DNA of 64,000 nt from Maridesulfovibrio frigidus DSM 17176 (GCF_000711735.1 NZ_JONL01000001.1:434001-498000); one strand, 5' to 3'; shown: positions 48,645 through 57,784, counted from the first letter of the stretch. Made by a program: numbers and translations. The notes: generated by a model not told the origin, from the letters alone.

Positions 48645-50417
48645 GTGATGGGCCCCCGCAATGATGCAGACTCCAATGGTAAAAAGTCATCCCCGAAGCT
48701 AAGTAGTGCACGGGTTCAGTATCTATTATTGATGACTTTTTCCATTGTTATCGGCCTTGTCGCTGCAATGGGAGCCTTTTTATTTAGAGGTATGATCGAA
48801 CTTTTCCAGACAACATTCTGGAGCGAAGGCCATGGCCTTATTGAAAGTATTGCCAACTCACCTTGGTGGCTTGTTGTCTTTCTACCATGCGCTGGAGGCC
48901 TTGTTGCAGGAGTTATAATCAACCACTGGGCTCCTGAAGCCCGAGGCCCTGGTGTTCCGGAAGTAATCAAGGCAATAGCAATTCACGGCGGTGTCATACG
49001 ACACAGGATAACTTTCTTAAAAGCCATTGTAACCAGTTTGCTCTTAAGCTGCGGAGCATCAGTAGGACGCGAAGGTCCGATAGTTCAAATTGGCGCGTCA
49101 CTTGGTTCTTCAGTCTCTAGAATCTTCAAACTAGATAGGAGCATGCTTCCTGTTTGTGTGGCCGCAGGAGCTGCAGCGGGAATATCTGCCACCTTCAATG
49201 CTCCTTTAACAGGAACCCTGTTTGCTGTTGAAATTTTACTTCTCGATACCGAAATATCATACATCAGCCATATAATAGTCGCTTCTGTTACAGCCTCAGC
49301 TCTTTCAAAATACTTTTGGGGAGATTTCCCCACCTTCGAAGCCCCTCACTTTACGTTCAATAATTTCGAAGAACTTATCATATTTTTTATTCTTGGAATT
49401 CTTGCAGGCCTTGTCTCACTGGCTTTTGCAGCCATGATCAGGACAACCGAGAATATCTTTAACAAAATCCCCATACAAGAATGGATAAAACCCGGTATTG
49501 GCGGCCTCCTGCTAGGGCTTATTGCTCTCAAGATCCCAGGTGTGATGGGAGTAGGCTACGAGACCATTAATTTAGGATTAACGGGAGTTCTTGCACTTGA
49601 TCTCGCTCTTTTACTCCTCGTAGCAAAAATGGTCGCCACATCCTTGTGTCTAGGATCAGGTATGAGTGGCGGGATTTTCGCGCCGTCCTTAGTACTTGGT
49701 GCCACCTTGGGTATATCTGTTAGTTCAGGTCTAAATATGATCTTCCCTGAGCTGGCCCTGCCACATAATCAATATGCTCTGGTCGGCATGGGAACCGTTG
49801 TCGCAGGCACTACCCTTGCCCCGATAACGGCTGTCCTCACAGTTTTTGAACTTACCTATTCATATAAAATAATACTACCGATGATGGTAGGATGTATCAC
49901 GAGTACTCTCGTAGTCAGGCTTCTTAACGGTTGCTCAATTTATGAATCTAAACTTCTCAGGCAGGGGTTAAATATAATCAGAGGGCATGATGAATCTGTG
50001 CTTGTAAATGTGGCAGTTATCGAAGTGATGGAAACTGATTTCGATTCGCTTAAAGTTGATGACTCACTGCAAAAAGCGGCGGACATGGCTCTGAACTGTC
50101 GCTTTCCACACTTTCCGGTACTAAATGGGAAGGGCAATCTGGAAGGTATTTTAACACTGCGGGACATGCGAGACTATTTTAAAAACCCGGACTATTTGAA
50201 AGACCTACCTAACACGGTAGAAACAATCATGACGCGAACACTCGTTTCAGTTCCTAAAAGTTCTAATCTGAAAGATACATTGATGACCTTTGAAAAAACA
50301 GGCGTATCATTTATTCCTGTAGTAGATGAGGATAACCGAGTTGAAGGGATTATTAAGTCAATGGATGCTTTTAAAATTTTCAGAGAAAAGAGGCATAAGA
50401 ATAGAATTCTATCATAA
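48645..50417 (+). CDS. ClC-type chloride channel/transporter with C-terminal CBS pair
   Basis: The 590-residue membrane protein has the ClC core with the selectivity motifs GREGP (SVGREGPIVQIGAS) and GSGMSGGIFAPSL, the latter matching the GxFxP motif. After about residue 440 come two CBS domains, which usually bind nucleotides and control gating. In GREGP the glutamate that defines gating in exchangers is present, so proton-coupled exchange is possible. It begins 19 bases after cheV; start is either GTG 48645 or ATG 48648. Chemotaxis link is not evident beyond adjacency. Confidence 0.92.
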   Translation: MMGPRNDADSNGKKSSPKLSSARVQYLLLMTFSIVIGLVAAMGAFLFRGMIELFQTTFWSEGHGLIESIANSPWWLVVFLPCAGGLVAGVIINHWAPEARGPGVPEVIKAIAIHGGVIRHRITFLKAIVTSLLLSCGASVGREGPIVQIGASLGSSVSRIFKLDRSMLPVCVAAGAAAGISATFNAPLTGTLFAVEILLLDTEISYISHIIVASVTASALSKYFWGDFPTFEAPHFTFNNFEELIIFFILGILAGLVSLAFAAMIRTTENIFNKIPIQEWIKPGIGGLLLGLIALKIPGVMGVGYETINLGLTGVLALDLALLLLVAKMVATSLCLGSGMSGGIFAPSLVLGATLGISVSSGLNMIFPELALPHNQYALVGMGTVVAGTTLAPITAVLTVFELTYSYKIILPMMVGCITSTLVVRLLNGCSIYESKLLRQGLNIIRGHDESVLVNVAVIEVMETDFDSLKVDDSLQKAADMALNCRFPHFPVLNGKGNLEGILTLRDMRDYFKNPDYLKDLPNTVETIMTRTLVSVPKSSNLKDTLMTFEKTGVSFIPVVDEDNRVEGIIKSMDAFKIFREKRHKNRILS

Positions 50418-50427
50418 AAAGAACATA

Positions 50428-51672
50428 CTAAGCATCACTCTGCTCTACATCTGAATACTCAAGAATAAGAATCATTCCCCGTCGCCTTTCTTCTCTGTAA
50501 TAAAAGCTAGCAATGTAACGAGATTTATCTCTGGTGAATGAGGAAAATTGCAGTGCACCTGCTGCTCTTTCAAAGCCTGAATTCAGATATATAAAATAAT
50601 CTTCATGTCCATGGTCACTTCCCGGCGCGGAAGGAATAGCTTTTCTACCGACGACATCACCTGATCTACCAATAAATCTTTTGGAAAGTTGCTTACCTGA
50701 AGCATCAAGCACCATAGCTGAAACAATTCCTTGTTCTTTTTTTACCAACTCCTTAAGAACAGCATCCATATTCGATGCGTCCTCTTGCTGTAATTTAGTA
50801 ATGGTACTCTTTGTAACAAGATAAAAGCGACCGAAAATGTCTCGAGATTCATTAAAAGTAACTACATATTTGCCTCTGAGATCAGAATTAAGCTTTAGGA
50901 GCTTTTCACCGAACCCCGCAGTTCCACTCTTGTCTTTGCCATTATCGGTGTAGAAAAATCCCTGCTGGAGGTAAAAACCTGATTCGGCGAGAGCCAAAGC
51001 TTCACTTTCTGTTTCTACGCCTTTTGCAATTGGCATTGCTCCCGCCTGCTTAAATATAAGAGAAGCGGCCTTTACCATCTCTTTTTTGTGAGAAGACTTA
51101 TCAATACCCTTATAAAAGGTTCTATCAAGCTTAATAAAATCTGGGCGTATTCTAAAAACAACTTCCAACCCAGCAAGGGTCACCTGTGAATTATCCAATG
51201 AGATTCTATACCCACTACTCTGCAATTTTTTGATTAAGCTTACCGGTATTTTCTTTTCGAGCTGGGAAACCTCGAATTCAAAAGCAATTGAGCGAGGATT
51301 AAATTTAAACGATTCTACGGCCTTAAAAGGCGATGAATCTTCATCCTCGTCAAAGTTATAAACCTCCGCATTTACATTCAAAAATAAAATCATATTCTTA
51401 TATTTCATATGAATTGAACGAAATGACCGGAGACTAGCATTAAGACAAAGCAGTTCAACTTTCACCTGTGTTTCAGGAGGAAGCTCACGGCTAAAAAGAC
51501 ATGAAGGATCAACGGTCGTGTCGCCAACATCATTCACCCCGCGCGAAAAAGCCTCGAAACCAAGCACTCCTTTCGACTCGAGTGAAAGTACCGGCTGATA
51601 AAGTACTGAAACACCTTCATCCTCAATTATCTTACTGACAGAAGCGAGACATTTTTTAAGATCTTTTACCAC
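50428..51672 (-). CDS. EAL-domain protein with degenerate catalytic motifs and PAS-like C-terminus
   Basis: The 414-residue protein has an EAL fold at about residues 20-250: EAF at residues 40-42 instead of EAL, FLNVNAE for the metal-binding asparagine, and IKLD with Lys181. But the DDFG loop is replaced by Asp160-Asn161 and no FG follows, and the AEGVE motif reads AKGVE (Lys217). So c-di-GMP hydrolysis is unlikely, while binding is possible. The C-terminal part resembles the PAS-like domain that follows the non-catalytic EAL domain of Bacillus YkuI; this likeness is by eye. The start is GTG with AAGGAG 6 bases upstream. It is a single gene behind the hypDE terminator. Confidence 0.82.
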   Translation of the reverse strand: MVKDLKKCLASVSKIIEDEGVSVLYQPVLSLESKGVLGFEAFSRGVNDVGDTTVDPSCLFSRELPPETQVKVELLCLNASLRSFRSIHMKYKNMILFLNVNAEVYNFDEDEDSSPFKAVESFKFNPRSIAFEFEVSQLEKKIPVSLIKKLQSSGYRISLDNSQVTLAGLEVVFRIRPDFIKLDRTFYKGIDKSSHKKEMVKAASLIFKQAGAMPIAKGVETESEALALAESGFYLQQGFFYTDNGKDKSGTAGFGEKLLKLNSDLRGKYVVTFNESRDIFGRFYLVTKSTITKLQQEDASNMDAVLKELVKKEQGIVSAMVLDASGKQLSKRFIGRSGDVVGRKAIPSAPGSDHGHEDYFIYLNSGFERAAGALQFSSFTRDKSRYIASFYYREERRRGMILILEYSDVEQSDA

Positions 51673-51737
51673 GCGTATCTCCTTTATACCTAAATTGGTA
51701 CCACCTTTTCAAACAGTTATCACCTTTTTATACTGAC

Positions 51738-51773
51738 AAAAAAAGAGCTCCCCTTCTTTTACAGAAGAGGAGC
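51738..51773 (-). terminator. Terminator after hypE
   Basis: GCTCCTCTTCT pairs with AGAAGGGGAGC (one G-T pair) around a 5-base loop and is followed on the minus strand by CTCTTTTTTT. It closes the hypD-hypE unit. Confidence 0.9.
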
Positions 51774-51803
51774 CGAATACTAAAAAAAAAATTTTAAAAC
51801 GTA

Positions 51804-52811
51804 TTAGCAGATGCGAGGAAGCTGTTCACCCTCAAGCATGTTCAAAAGTCGTCTTCCGCCAAGAGGAGTTACTAGAATAACCTTACCGGGTTTAGCATCG
51901 GTAATAGTCCCCACCTGACAGGCATCCGCTCCAAGCTTATCTGCACGCATAATCTCGAGAGCTTGCTTTGCATACTTCTGAGGGAGAATACACAAAAACT
52001 TCCCTTCGTTAGCAAGATAGAGAGGATCTAGTCCAAGAAAAGAACAACCACCCACAACTTCGGGTTTAACGGGTATCGATGACTCTTCAAGCTCACAACA
52101 CACATTTGAAGCTGTAGTAATTTCGTTAAGAGTTGTGGCAAGCCCACCCCTTGTAGGATCACGAAGAACGTGAATGTCAGGAATTTCCTGCACAAGCTTT
52201 ACCAAAAGATGATTAAGAGCTGCACTATCACTCATAACATTGGAGGCAAGTGAAAGACCTTCACGAGTCCCCAAAATGGTCAAGCCATGATCACCCATGG
52301 TCCCACTAACTAATACAACGTCGCCAACAGCAGCTCTGTCACCACTAGGCATAGGATCAGCTATAATCTGGCCAACTCCAGTCGTATTAATAAAAATTTT
52401 ATCAATCGCACCTTTAGGCACAACTTTCGTGTCACCGGTTACAATTGCAACGCCCGCTTCTTTGACCGCTTCGCTCATTGATATGACAATGCGTTCAAGG
52501 TCAGCCATGGGCAACCCTTCTTCAATCATATACGCGCAGGTCAAATACTTAGGTATAGCTCCGAGCATGGCCACATCATTTACTGTTCCATGCACCGCAA
52601 GAGATCCAATATCTCCGCCGGGGAAGAAAATAGGGTCTACAGTAAAGCTGTCTGTGCTCATTGAAATTTTGCCGTCAATGTGAAATGCGGCAGCATCGTT
52701 TAGCCTTTCAAGCTCAGGGTTTGCAAAATTCTTAATGAAAAGCTCAGAAATAAGTCTCTGGGAGGCTTTTCCGCCAGAACCGTAGTCGAGTAAAACTTTA
52801 TCTGATGACAT
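51804..52811 (-). CDS. hypE: Hydrogenase maturation protein HypE
   Basis: The 335-residue, PurM-like enzyme dehydrates the thiocarbamoylated cysteine at its own C-terminus to give the cyanide ligand of [NiFe] hydrogenases. The C-terminus is LPRIC, the required PRIC tail with the modified cysteine last. Nucleotide-binding segments VSGTMGDHGLTILGTREGL and DPTRGGLATTLNEI are typical. Its start is 1 base past the hypD stop, so the two are coupled. The partner genes hypA, B, C and F are not in the window. Confidence 0.95.
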   Translation of the reverse strand: MSSDKVLLDYGSGGKASQRLISELFIKNFANPELERLNDAAAFHIDGKISMSTDSFTVDPIFFPGGDIGSLAVHGTVNDVAMLGAIPKYLTCAYMIEEGLPMADLERIVISMSEAVKEAGVAIVTGDTKVVPKGAIDKIFINTTGVGQIIADPMPSGDRAAVGDVVLVSGTMGDHGLTILGTREGLSLASNVMSDSAALNHLLVKLVQEIPDIHVLRDPTRGGLATTLNEITTASNVCCELEESSIPVKPEVVGGCSFLGLDPLYLANEGKFLCILPQKYAKQALEIMRADKLGADACQVGTITDAKPGKVILVTPLGGRRLLNMLEGEQLPRIC

Positions 52812-52812
52812 A

Positions 52813-53907
52813 TTAATCTACTTTATATTTGAAGTATGCAGCGCAACTGCCTTCGGTTGAGACCATGCATGGCCCTACAGGTTTTGCCGGAGTACATGCC
52901 TTCCCGAAAAGAGGGCATTGTTCAGGAGTCATTTTGCCTTTTAATACATCACCACATTTACAACCAGGCAATGAAGGGCATTCCCCGATTTTCAAATCAA
53001 AAACTTTTATTGCATCAAAGTCTTCATATTCATCTCTAAACTCAAGTCCGCTGCTCGGTATTCTTCCAATTCCACGCCATAATGCATCAGACGGTTTAAA
53101 GACTTGGTACATCGTTTCAATAGCTTTAGGATTGCCATTTTCAGAAACACAACGCTGATATTGATTAATGACTTTCGGATGCTCTTCTTTCATAGAGCGA
53201 ACCATTTGCAACAAGGCTTGCAAAATATCAACAGGATCAAACCCTGTTACCACAGCAGGTTTGCCGAATTTTGCACCGATGAAGTCATATGGGTGAATCC
53301 CGATAATAGTTGAAACGTGACCGGGCAGAATGAACCCGTCAATACATGTTTCAGGATCAGAAATCAGCACATCGAGGGCGGGTGGCACGAGTTTATGAAA
53401 GGATAGAACCTTGAAATTAGTCAGCCCTTGCTCTTTAGCCATTAAAACAGTTGCGGCTATGATCGGTGCTGTAGTTTCAAAACCTACGCCTAGAAATACT
53501 ACCGTGTCATTGGGATTTTTACGGGCAATATCAAGAGCATCAAATGGAGAATAAATAATCTCAACTCGTGCGCCTTCAGCCTGAGCATTTTTAAGGCAAT
53601 GCCCTTTTTTACCGGGAACTTTAATAAGATCCCCAAAAGTAGCGATAATGACATTATCCTTGCCTGCAAGGTCCAGAAAAGCATTAACTTCTGACTCATG
53701 TGTCACACACACAGGACATCCGGGACCGCTTAAATGAATAACCTTTTCAGGCAAAACTGAATGTAAACCACTACGAAAAATAGCGACGGTATGCGTTCCG
53801 CAGACCTCCATAAACCGGATCTCACTCTCGACTTCTTTATCAAGCCGATCGAGAAGTTTTTTACATAAATCAGGATTCTTGAATTGCTCTAAAATTTTCA
53901 GGGACAA
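52813..53907 (-). CDS. hypD: Hydrogenase maturation iron-sulfur protein HypD
   Basis: The 364-residue protein is the scaffold on which Fe(CN)2CO is built. It has the conserved segments EVCGTHT, SGPGCPVCVT and EFFLGVGFETTAP-like (FLGVGFETTAPIIAAT), and a C-terminal cysteine set (CKCGDVLKGK, CPLFGKAC, GPCMVSTEGSCAAYF) holding a [4Fe-4S] cluster. The start is TTG with GGAGG five bases upstream. First gene of the hypDE unit. Confidence 0.94.
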   Translation of the reverse strand: MSLKILEQFKNPDLCKKLLDRLDKEVESEIRFMEVCGTHTVAIFRSGLHSVLPEKVIHLSGPGCPVCVTHESEVNAFLDLAGKDNVIIATFGDLIKVPGKKGHCLKNAQAEGARVEIIYSPFDALDIARKNPNDTVVFLGVGFETTAPIIAATVLMAKEQGLTNFKVLSFHKLVPPALDVLISDPETCIDGFILPGHVSTIIGIHPYDFIGAKFGKPAVVTGFDPVDILQALLQMVRSMKEEHPKVINQYQRCVSENGNPKAIETMYQVFKPSDALWRGIGRIPSSGLEFRDEYEDFDAIKVFDLKIGECPSLPGCKCGDVLKGKMTPEQCPLFGKACTPAKPVGPCMVSTEGSCAAYFKYKVD

Positions 53908-54222
53908 ATTACCCTCCCCGGATTAATGTTTTAAGCTCCGAATTAGCAATGACTCACGACTTAAGCGCACCATCCCAAAAAAGCTGGTCACCTGTCAGAA
54001 AAGGCTAAGCCGCTCACTTCGCCACCAAAGACATTATTAAATACAATTAAAATATAACCTTGCTTTTAAGACGACTTATGAAATCAATATACCCAAAGTC
54101 GCTTCGTAACAACCCATAGAATGACGATAATTTTATAAAACAAAAACGGACCCCGATTAAACACCGGAATCCGTTCATAGGATTACTATACTAAACAATT
54201 AGAAATAATTTCAATCAACCTA
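53908..54222. other. Intergenic region between hypD and the response regulator gene
   Basis: This 315-base gap holds the response-regulator terminator (54137-54175). No promoter with good spacing for hypD, no small open frame with coding character and no repeat could be made out. Confidence 0.4.
54137..54175 (-). terminator. Terminator after the single-domain response regulator
   Basis: AACGGA + TTCCG arms pair with CGGGG + TCCGTT (two G-T pairs) around an 8-base loop; a TTTTTGTTTT run follows on the minus strand. Confidence 0.85.
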
Positions 54223-54588
54223 TTATTCAAGACAGCGGCGGATGACTTCTTCAAACTCCCCCTTATCAATAGGCTTGGTAAGGAAATACGTGGCTCCAAG
54301 CGACAGAAGACTTGATATATCTGAAACACCTACGACAGCGGACATTATCACAATAGGCAAATCCATAAACTGAGAGTCTCCCCTTAGTGTCTGAACCAAT
54401 TGTTTTCCATCCATCTCAGGCATCATAATGTCAGTAATCAACATATCGAACTTATTTTCAGCTTTCAGAGCTTCATAAGCATGCTTGCCATGCGGACTAA
54501 CAAAAGGAAGATGCCCCATATCTTGAACAAATCTCGCTGCCAGCTTTTGAGATATCTTATCGTCTTCTGCAATCAAAATCTTATACAT
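54223..54588 (-). CDS. Single-domain response regulator (CheY-like receiver)
   Basis: The 121-residue protein is a bare receiver domain: acidic pair in AEDD (residues 8-10), phospho-acceptor Asp53 in LITDIMMPEMDG, and a conserved lysine in FLTKPID. There is no output domain, so it should act by protein contact, for example in a phosphorelay or on a motor or kinase. The ATG at 54588 follows AGGTGG by 6 bases. It is divergent from the second cheV, but the cheV in E. coli-like CheY terms has its own receiver, so a shared kinase is only a guess. Confidence 0.9.
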   Translation of the reverse strand: MYKILIAEDDKISQKLAARFVQDMGHLPFVSPHGKHAYEALKAENKFDMLITDIMMPEMDGKQLVQTLRGDSQFMDLPIVIMSAVVGVSDISSLLSLGATYFLTKPIDKGEFEEVIRRCLE

Positions 54589-54790
54589 ATATTTCCACCT
54601 CATTTATGCTTAAGAAATTTAAACTCAATATTTTATTTTTGTAAAGATTTTAATATTAATAAGATTAATGCATTAAACTTCAAATTGTATAGACCTACAA
54701 AACTGATTGATGTAGATTACTTGAGTAGGCAATAAGATCAGCCTCGAATCGATAATACTTAGTTCACAATTTACACGAGGGAGCCTCAGA

Positions 54791-55738
54791 ATGGCAAAAA
54801 CTGATATTTTACTGGAAACCGGAACCAATGAACTTGAAATACTTGAGTTCTACATTGACATGCCTGCAACTGAGACAGGACCGGCAGAAAGATGTCATTT
54901 TGGGGTAAATGTAGCCAAAGTAATGCAAGTCATTGAAAGCCCGAATCTTGTTCACCCAGAATCTGCTGAGCACCCATGTTTTTTAGGAACAATTCCTTTA
55001 AGAAATCATATTTTGCCCGTTCTAGATCTCGCCACTTGGCTTGGCCTTGAAAAAGACGATCAAAAATATGATATTGTTATTGTTACTGAATTCAGCCAGA
55101 CGGTATCCGGCTTTCAAGTAAGCGGAGTGACAGAAATCCATAGAGTAGGCTGGGGACAGGTTCTATCTCCTGACAAATTTATGAGCAGCTTCAATGACAG
55201 CTGCATAATTGGTATTGTCGAACGTGAAGACAGGTTTATCCAATTGCTGGATCTCGAAAGCATTCTTGCAGACCTCGACCCCACCCTTGGCGGAAACATT
55301 GATGAAACATCTGCCGTCGCTACAGAAGCATATGCAGCCCTTGTCTGTGACGACTCCCCTACTATCAGAGCCATGCTTGATAAAATACTCACCACTGCAA
55401 ATTTCAGACATACTATTGTTCAGAATGGGGATGAAGCCCGTAAGACTCTGCAGCAAATAAAACAAATCGCTCATGACGAAAAAAGACCCGTCAAAGATTA
55501 CGTTGAAATCGTAATCTCTGACATTGAAATGCCGCTGATGGATGGATTCAGTTTAACTAAATGGATCAGAGAAGATGAGGACTTCAAAGACACTCCCGTG
55601 ATCTTATACTCTTCTATCATTACTAAAGAGCTTAAGCACAAAGGAGAATCTGTCGGGGCAAACGATCAGGTTTCAAAGCCCGACCTCCACCTTCTTCCTG
55701 AAAAAGCGATAAAGCTTATTGAAGGAAATAGCGCCTAG
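54791..55738 (+). CDS. cheV: Chemotaxis protein CheV, second copy
   Basis: The 315-residue protein is a CheW-REC fusion closely similar to the cheV at 47.7 kb (both start TDILLE-GTNELEI and end with GESVGA-DQ-SKP). The phospho-acceptor is Asp244 in EIVISDIEMPLMDG. The two copies differ most in the CheW half, which may let them serve different receptors. Ribosome site GAGGGAG precedes the ATG. A terminator follows. Confidence 0.93.
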   Translation: MAKTDILLETGTNELEILEFYIDMPATETGPAERCHFGVNVAKVMQVIESPNLVHPESAEHPCFLGTIPLRNHILPVLDLATWLGLEKDDQKYDIVIVTEFSQTVSGFQVSGVTEIHRVGWGQVLSPDKFMSSFNDSCIIGIVEREDRFIQLLDLESILADLDPTLGGNIDETSAVATEAYAALVCDDSPTIRAMLDKILTTANFRHTIVQNGDEARKTLQQIKQIAHDEKRPVKDYVEIVISDIEMPLMDGFSLTKWIREDEDFKDTPVILYSSIITKELKHKGESVGANDQVSKPDLHLLPEKAIKLIEGNSA

Positions 55739-55775
55739 CCTCTCTCTTAATCAGCAATATTACTCAAAAGTAAAA

Positions 55776-55807
55776 AGGTTCGTTTTATAAAAACGGACCT
55801 TTTTTTA
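55776..55807 (+). terminator. Terminator after the second cheV
   Basis: AGGTTCGTTTT pairs with AAAACGGACCT (one G-T pair) and is followed by seven T residues, so it is a standard intrinsic terminator. Confidence 0.9.
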
Positions 55808-55926
55808 TGCTTAACTCTTTCTTTCTCGACATAAGTGCTTAATTTTAAGTCAGAAAAGACTTAACCAATTTTAAACATAAAATTCAACATTCGGGCCACA
55901 TCATTGGAATATAAGGAGCTTAAATA

Positions 55927-56238
55927 ATGGAAGATGTCAGAGTATATGGAGATATCAAAGGGCTATCTCAAAAAGATTTTGATGAAATGAAAGATGAAAT
56001 TCCATTTAATAAAATCGTATATAAAGATGAAGTATTAAATGTCGACTATGAAGGACACTTCATTGACATTGATGATTTCTTAGAAGAATTAGTCAAGCGA
56101 CTTCCCAAAACTGCATGGGCTAAAGTAGACTTTATTGATCATGTGGACTGGAAGTTAACAAGACATGAAATTAATGAAGGAAAGCTGACGTCCCGCGACA
56201 TTAACGTTGATGATGTTTTAGAACCTACAAAACGTTAA
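55927..56238 (+). CDS. Small acidic protein of unknown function
   Basis: The 103-residue soluble protein is rich in aspartate and glutamate, with no cysteine, membrane segment or signal peptide. AAGGAG is 7 bases before the ATG and a terminator follows 40 bases after the stop, so the gene is real. I do not recognise the family. A central DIDDFLEELVKRLP helix and the aromatic stretch around WAKVDFIDHVDWKL are the most structured parts. Neighbours are cheV and a cold-shock gene, neither of which suggests a role. Confidence 0.75.
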   Translation: MEDVRVYGDIKGLSQKDFDEMKDEIPFNKIVYKDEVLNVDYEGHFIDIDDFLEELVKRLPKTAWAKVDFIDHVDWKLTRHEINEGKLTSRDINVDDVLEPTKR

Positions 56239-56275
56239 TAACGCAGTGATTGCTCGTTAAGATTGCTTACTTAAG

Positions 56276-56305
56276 GCCCGTTTATTATAATGATAAGCGG
56301 GCTTT
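56276..56305 (+). terminator. Terminator after the small acidic protein gene
   Basis: GCCCGTTTATT pairs with GATAAGCGGGC (with wobble pairs) and is followed by TTTC. The T run is short, so strength is moderate. Confidence 0.65.
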
Positions 56306-56316
56306 CATTTTAGAGG

Positions 56317-56526
56317 TTAGTAATTAACAACTCTTACTGACATGGCTTTCGGCGCACTGCCTTCATCTACCAATTCAAATATCACTTTCTCGCCAACTTC
56401 AAGAGTTTTAAATCCGTCACGATTTACTTCAGAATAATGAACGTAAACATCCTGCCCTTCCTCATTAATAATGAAGCCGAACCCCTTTTGATCATTAAAC
56501 CAGCTTACAACACCTTTCGAGCTCAT
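56317..56526 (-). CDS. Cold-shock domain protein (CspA family)
   Basis: The 69-residue protein is one cold-shock domain with the RNA-binding motifs KGFGFI (RNP1) and VYVHYSEV (RNP2, usually VFVHF). Such proteins bind single-stranded RNA and act as RNA chaperones. GGGAG lies 4 bases before the ATG. Upstream is a long AT-rich region that may form a long, temperature-responsive leader as in cspA, but no cold-box was identified. Confidence 0.9.
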   Translation of the reverse strand: MSSKGVVSWFNDQKGFGFIINEEGQDVYVHYSEVNRDGFKTLEVGEKVIFELVDEGSAPKAMSVRVVNY

Positions 56527-56960
56527 ATCACTCCCTGCAATCAGGATTAAAATCTAGATGATGATCAAAAAAATTAAACACACGATACATTTCAATGCCA
56601 CGGGTAAAATAACACAAAGATAGCACAACGTATTATTTTACTTTTCCCTCAATTACAATCAACCTTAACAAAAATCACGTACAACTTGCAACAGCGATTA
56701 CGTCAAAGAATTAAGTAATAATCTAAAATTACAACTCTTAAAACCAGGTTAACTAGTGCGCAATTTGACATTAATAATATGAAAATTTAGTTGTATCTAT
56801 CATTCAGTTCTAAAAATGGAATCAACTTAGTATTTATATAGAGTCTTTCTCTTGACGAAATATATTTATATAGTATCTTATAATGTGGCTATGAAACACT
56901 AAAAAATCTCTTTTTAAAATCAATTATCACTGCAAATCTGGTTTGCTATAGGATTCGGTT
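56527..56960. other. AT-rich region between divergent csp and PstS-like genes
   Basis: This 434-base gap serves both flanking genes. It contains two copies of TATTTATATAG, at 56831-56841 and 56863-56873, exactly 32 bases apart (about three helical turns), and a perfect TATAAT at 56879-56884. Direct repeats with whole-turn spacing just before a -10 suggest binding of a response regulator, possibly the product of the downstream kinase pathway. No open frame with coding character was found. Confidence 0.45.
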
Positions 56961-57782
56961 ATGCCCTCAAAAATTTCAATAATACTACTCTCTATTATAT
57001 TTCTAACATTCGGTATGGGCTCACTAGTTCAGGCCGAAGTAATAACCATTGGCGGAACGGGATCATCCGGCCCACTCATCCAAAAACTTTTCAATGAATA
57101 TCACAAACACAATACAGACGTGTCATTAAGAGTTGTAAGCCCAGCACTTGGCTCAAACGGAGCGCTAAAAGCTCTTAAGGCCGGCCGCATAGACATAGCA
57201 ATTGCAGGACGCCCATTATCCACGGAAGAGGGTAAGTATGGCAAAAACTTCAAACTAGCTTCAACCCCATTTGTCATGTGTACGCGCGACATGCAAATGA
57301 AATGCAACCTCACACTTGACGAATTAGCCAACATATACAATGGTTCGCAGCCCAATTGGCCCTCTGGAGCCCCCATCAGACTCATCATTCGGGGAAATTT
57401 TGAGAGTGACACCCTTCTTCTGAAATCAATGTCCCCTGCGATGAACGCTGCAATTAAATCATCATTCCTTCGCCCCGGTATGGCTGTCCCTAAAAACGAC
57501 CTTGAAACAGTTTTACTTCTAGGTAAAACAGCCAACATCCTAGGGCCTACGACCATGGGATTACTTAGTACACTAGATCAGAAACTAGTTGTTTTTTCGA
57601 TAAACGGGATAAAGCCATCAACTAAAAGTTTGCAGGATGGTAGTTACCTATGGAGTAAAGAGCTTACTGTTATTCTACCTCACAAACTTACTCCTGCAAT
57701 AGAGAACTTTGCGCTCTTTTTAACTTCACCAGAAGCACAGACTATAATGCTAAAATACCACTACCTTCCTAGCGGACAATAA
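56961..57782 (+). CDS. PstS-like periplasmic substrate-binding protein
   Basis: The 273-residue protein has a signal peptide (cleavage after about residue 25, VQA then EVITIGG) and a PBP-like fold with the phosphate-binding type loop [13 protein letters not shown] and the [12 protein letters not shown] segment, as in PstS homologues. Unlike true PstS it is not next to pstCAB but lies 2 bases before a hybrid sensor kinase, so a sensing role (ligand-loaded protein presented to the kinase) is likely. The ligand is uncertain: phosphate or another oxyanion. Confidence 0.82.
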   Translation: MPSKISIILLSIIFLTFGMGSLVQAEVITIGGTGSSGPLIQKLFNEYHKHNTDVSLRVVSPALGSNGALKALKAGRIDIAIAGRPLSTEEGKYGKNFKLASTPFVMCTRDMQMKCNLTLDELANIYNGSQPNWPSGAPIRLIIRGNFESDTLLLKSMSPAMNAAIKSSFLRPGMAVPKNDLETVLLLGKTANILGPTTMGLLSTLDQKLVVFSINGIKPSTKSLQDGSYLWSKELTVILPHKLTPAIENFALFLTSPEAQTIMLKYHYLPSGQ

Positions 57783-57784
57783 AA

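Noticed and set aside
56852-56884. TTGACG followed by a perfect TATAAT as a promoter for the PstS-like gene
   Set aside because: The two boxes are 21 bases apart, too far for a sigma70 promoter; the TATAAT may still be used with another upstream site.
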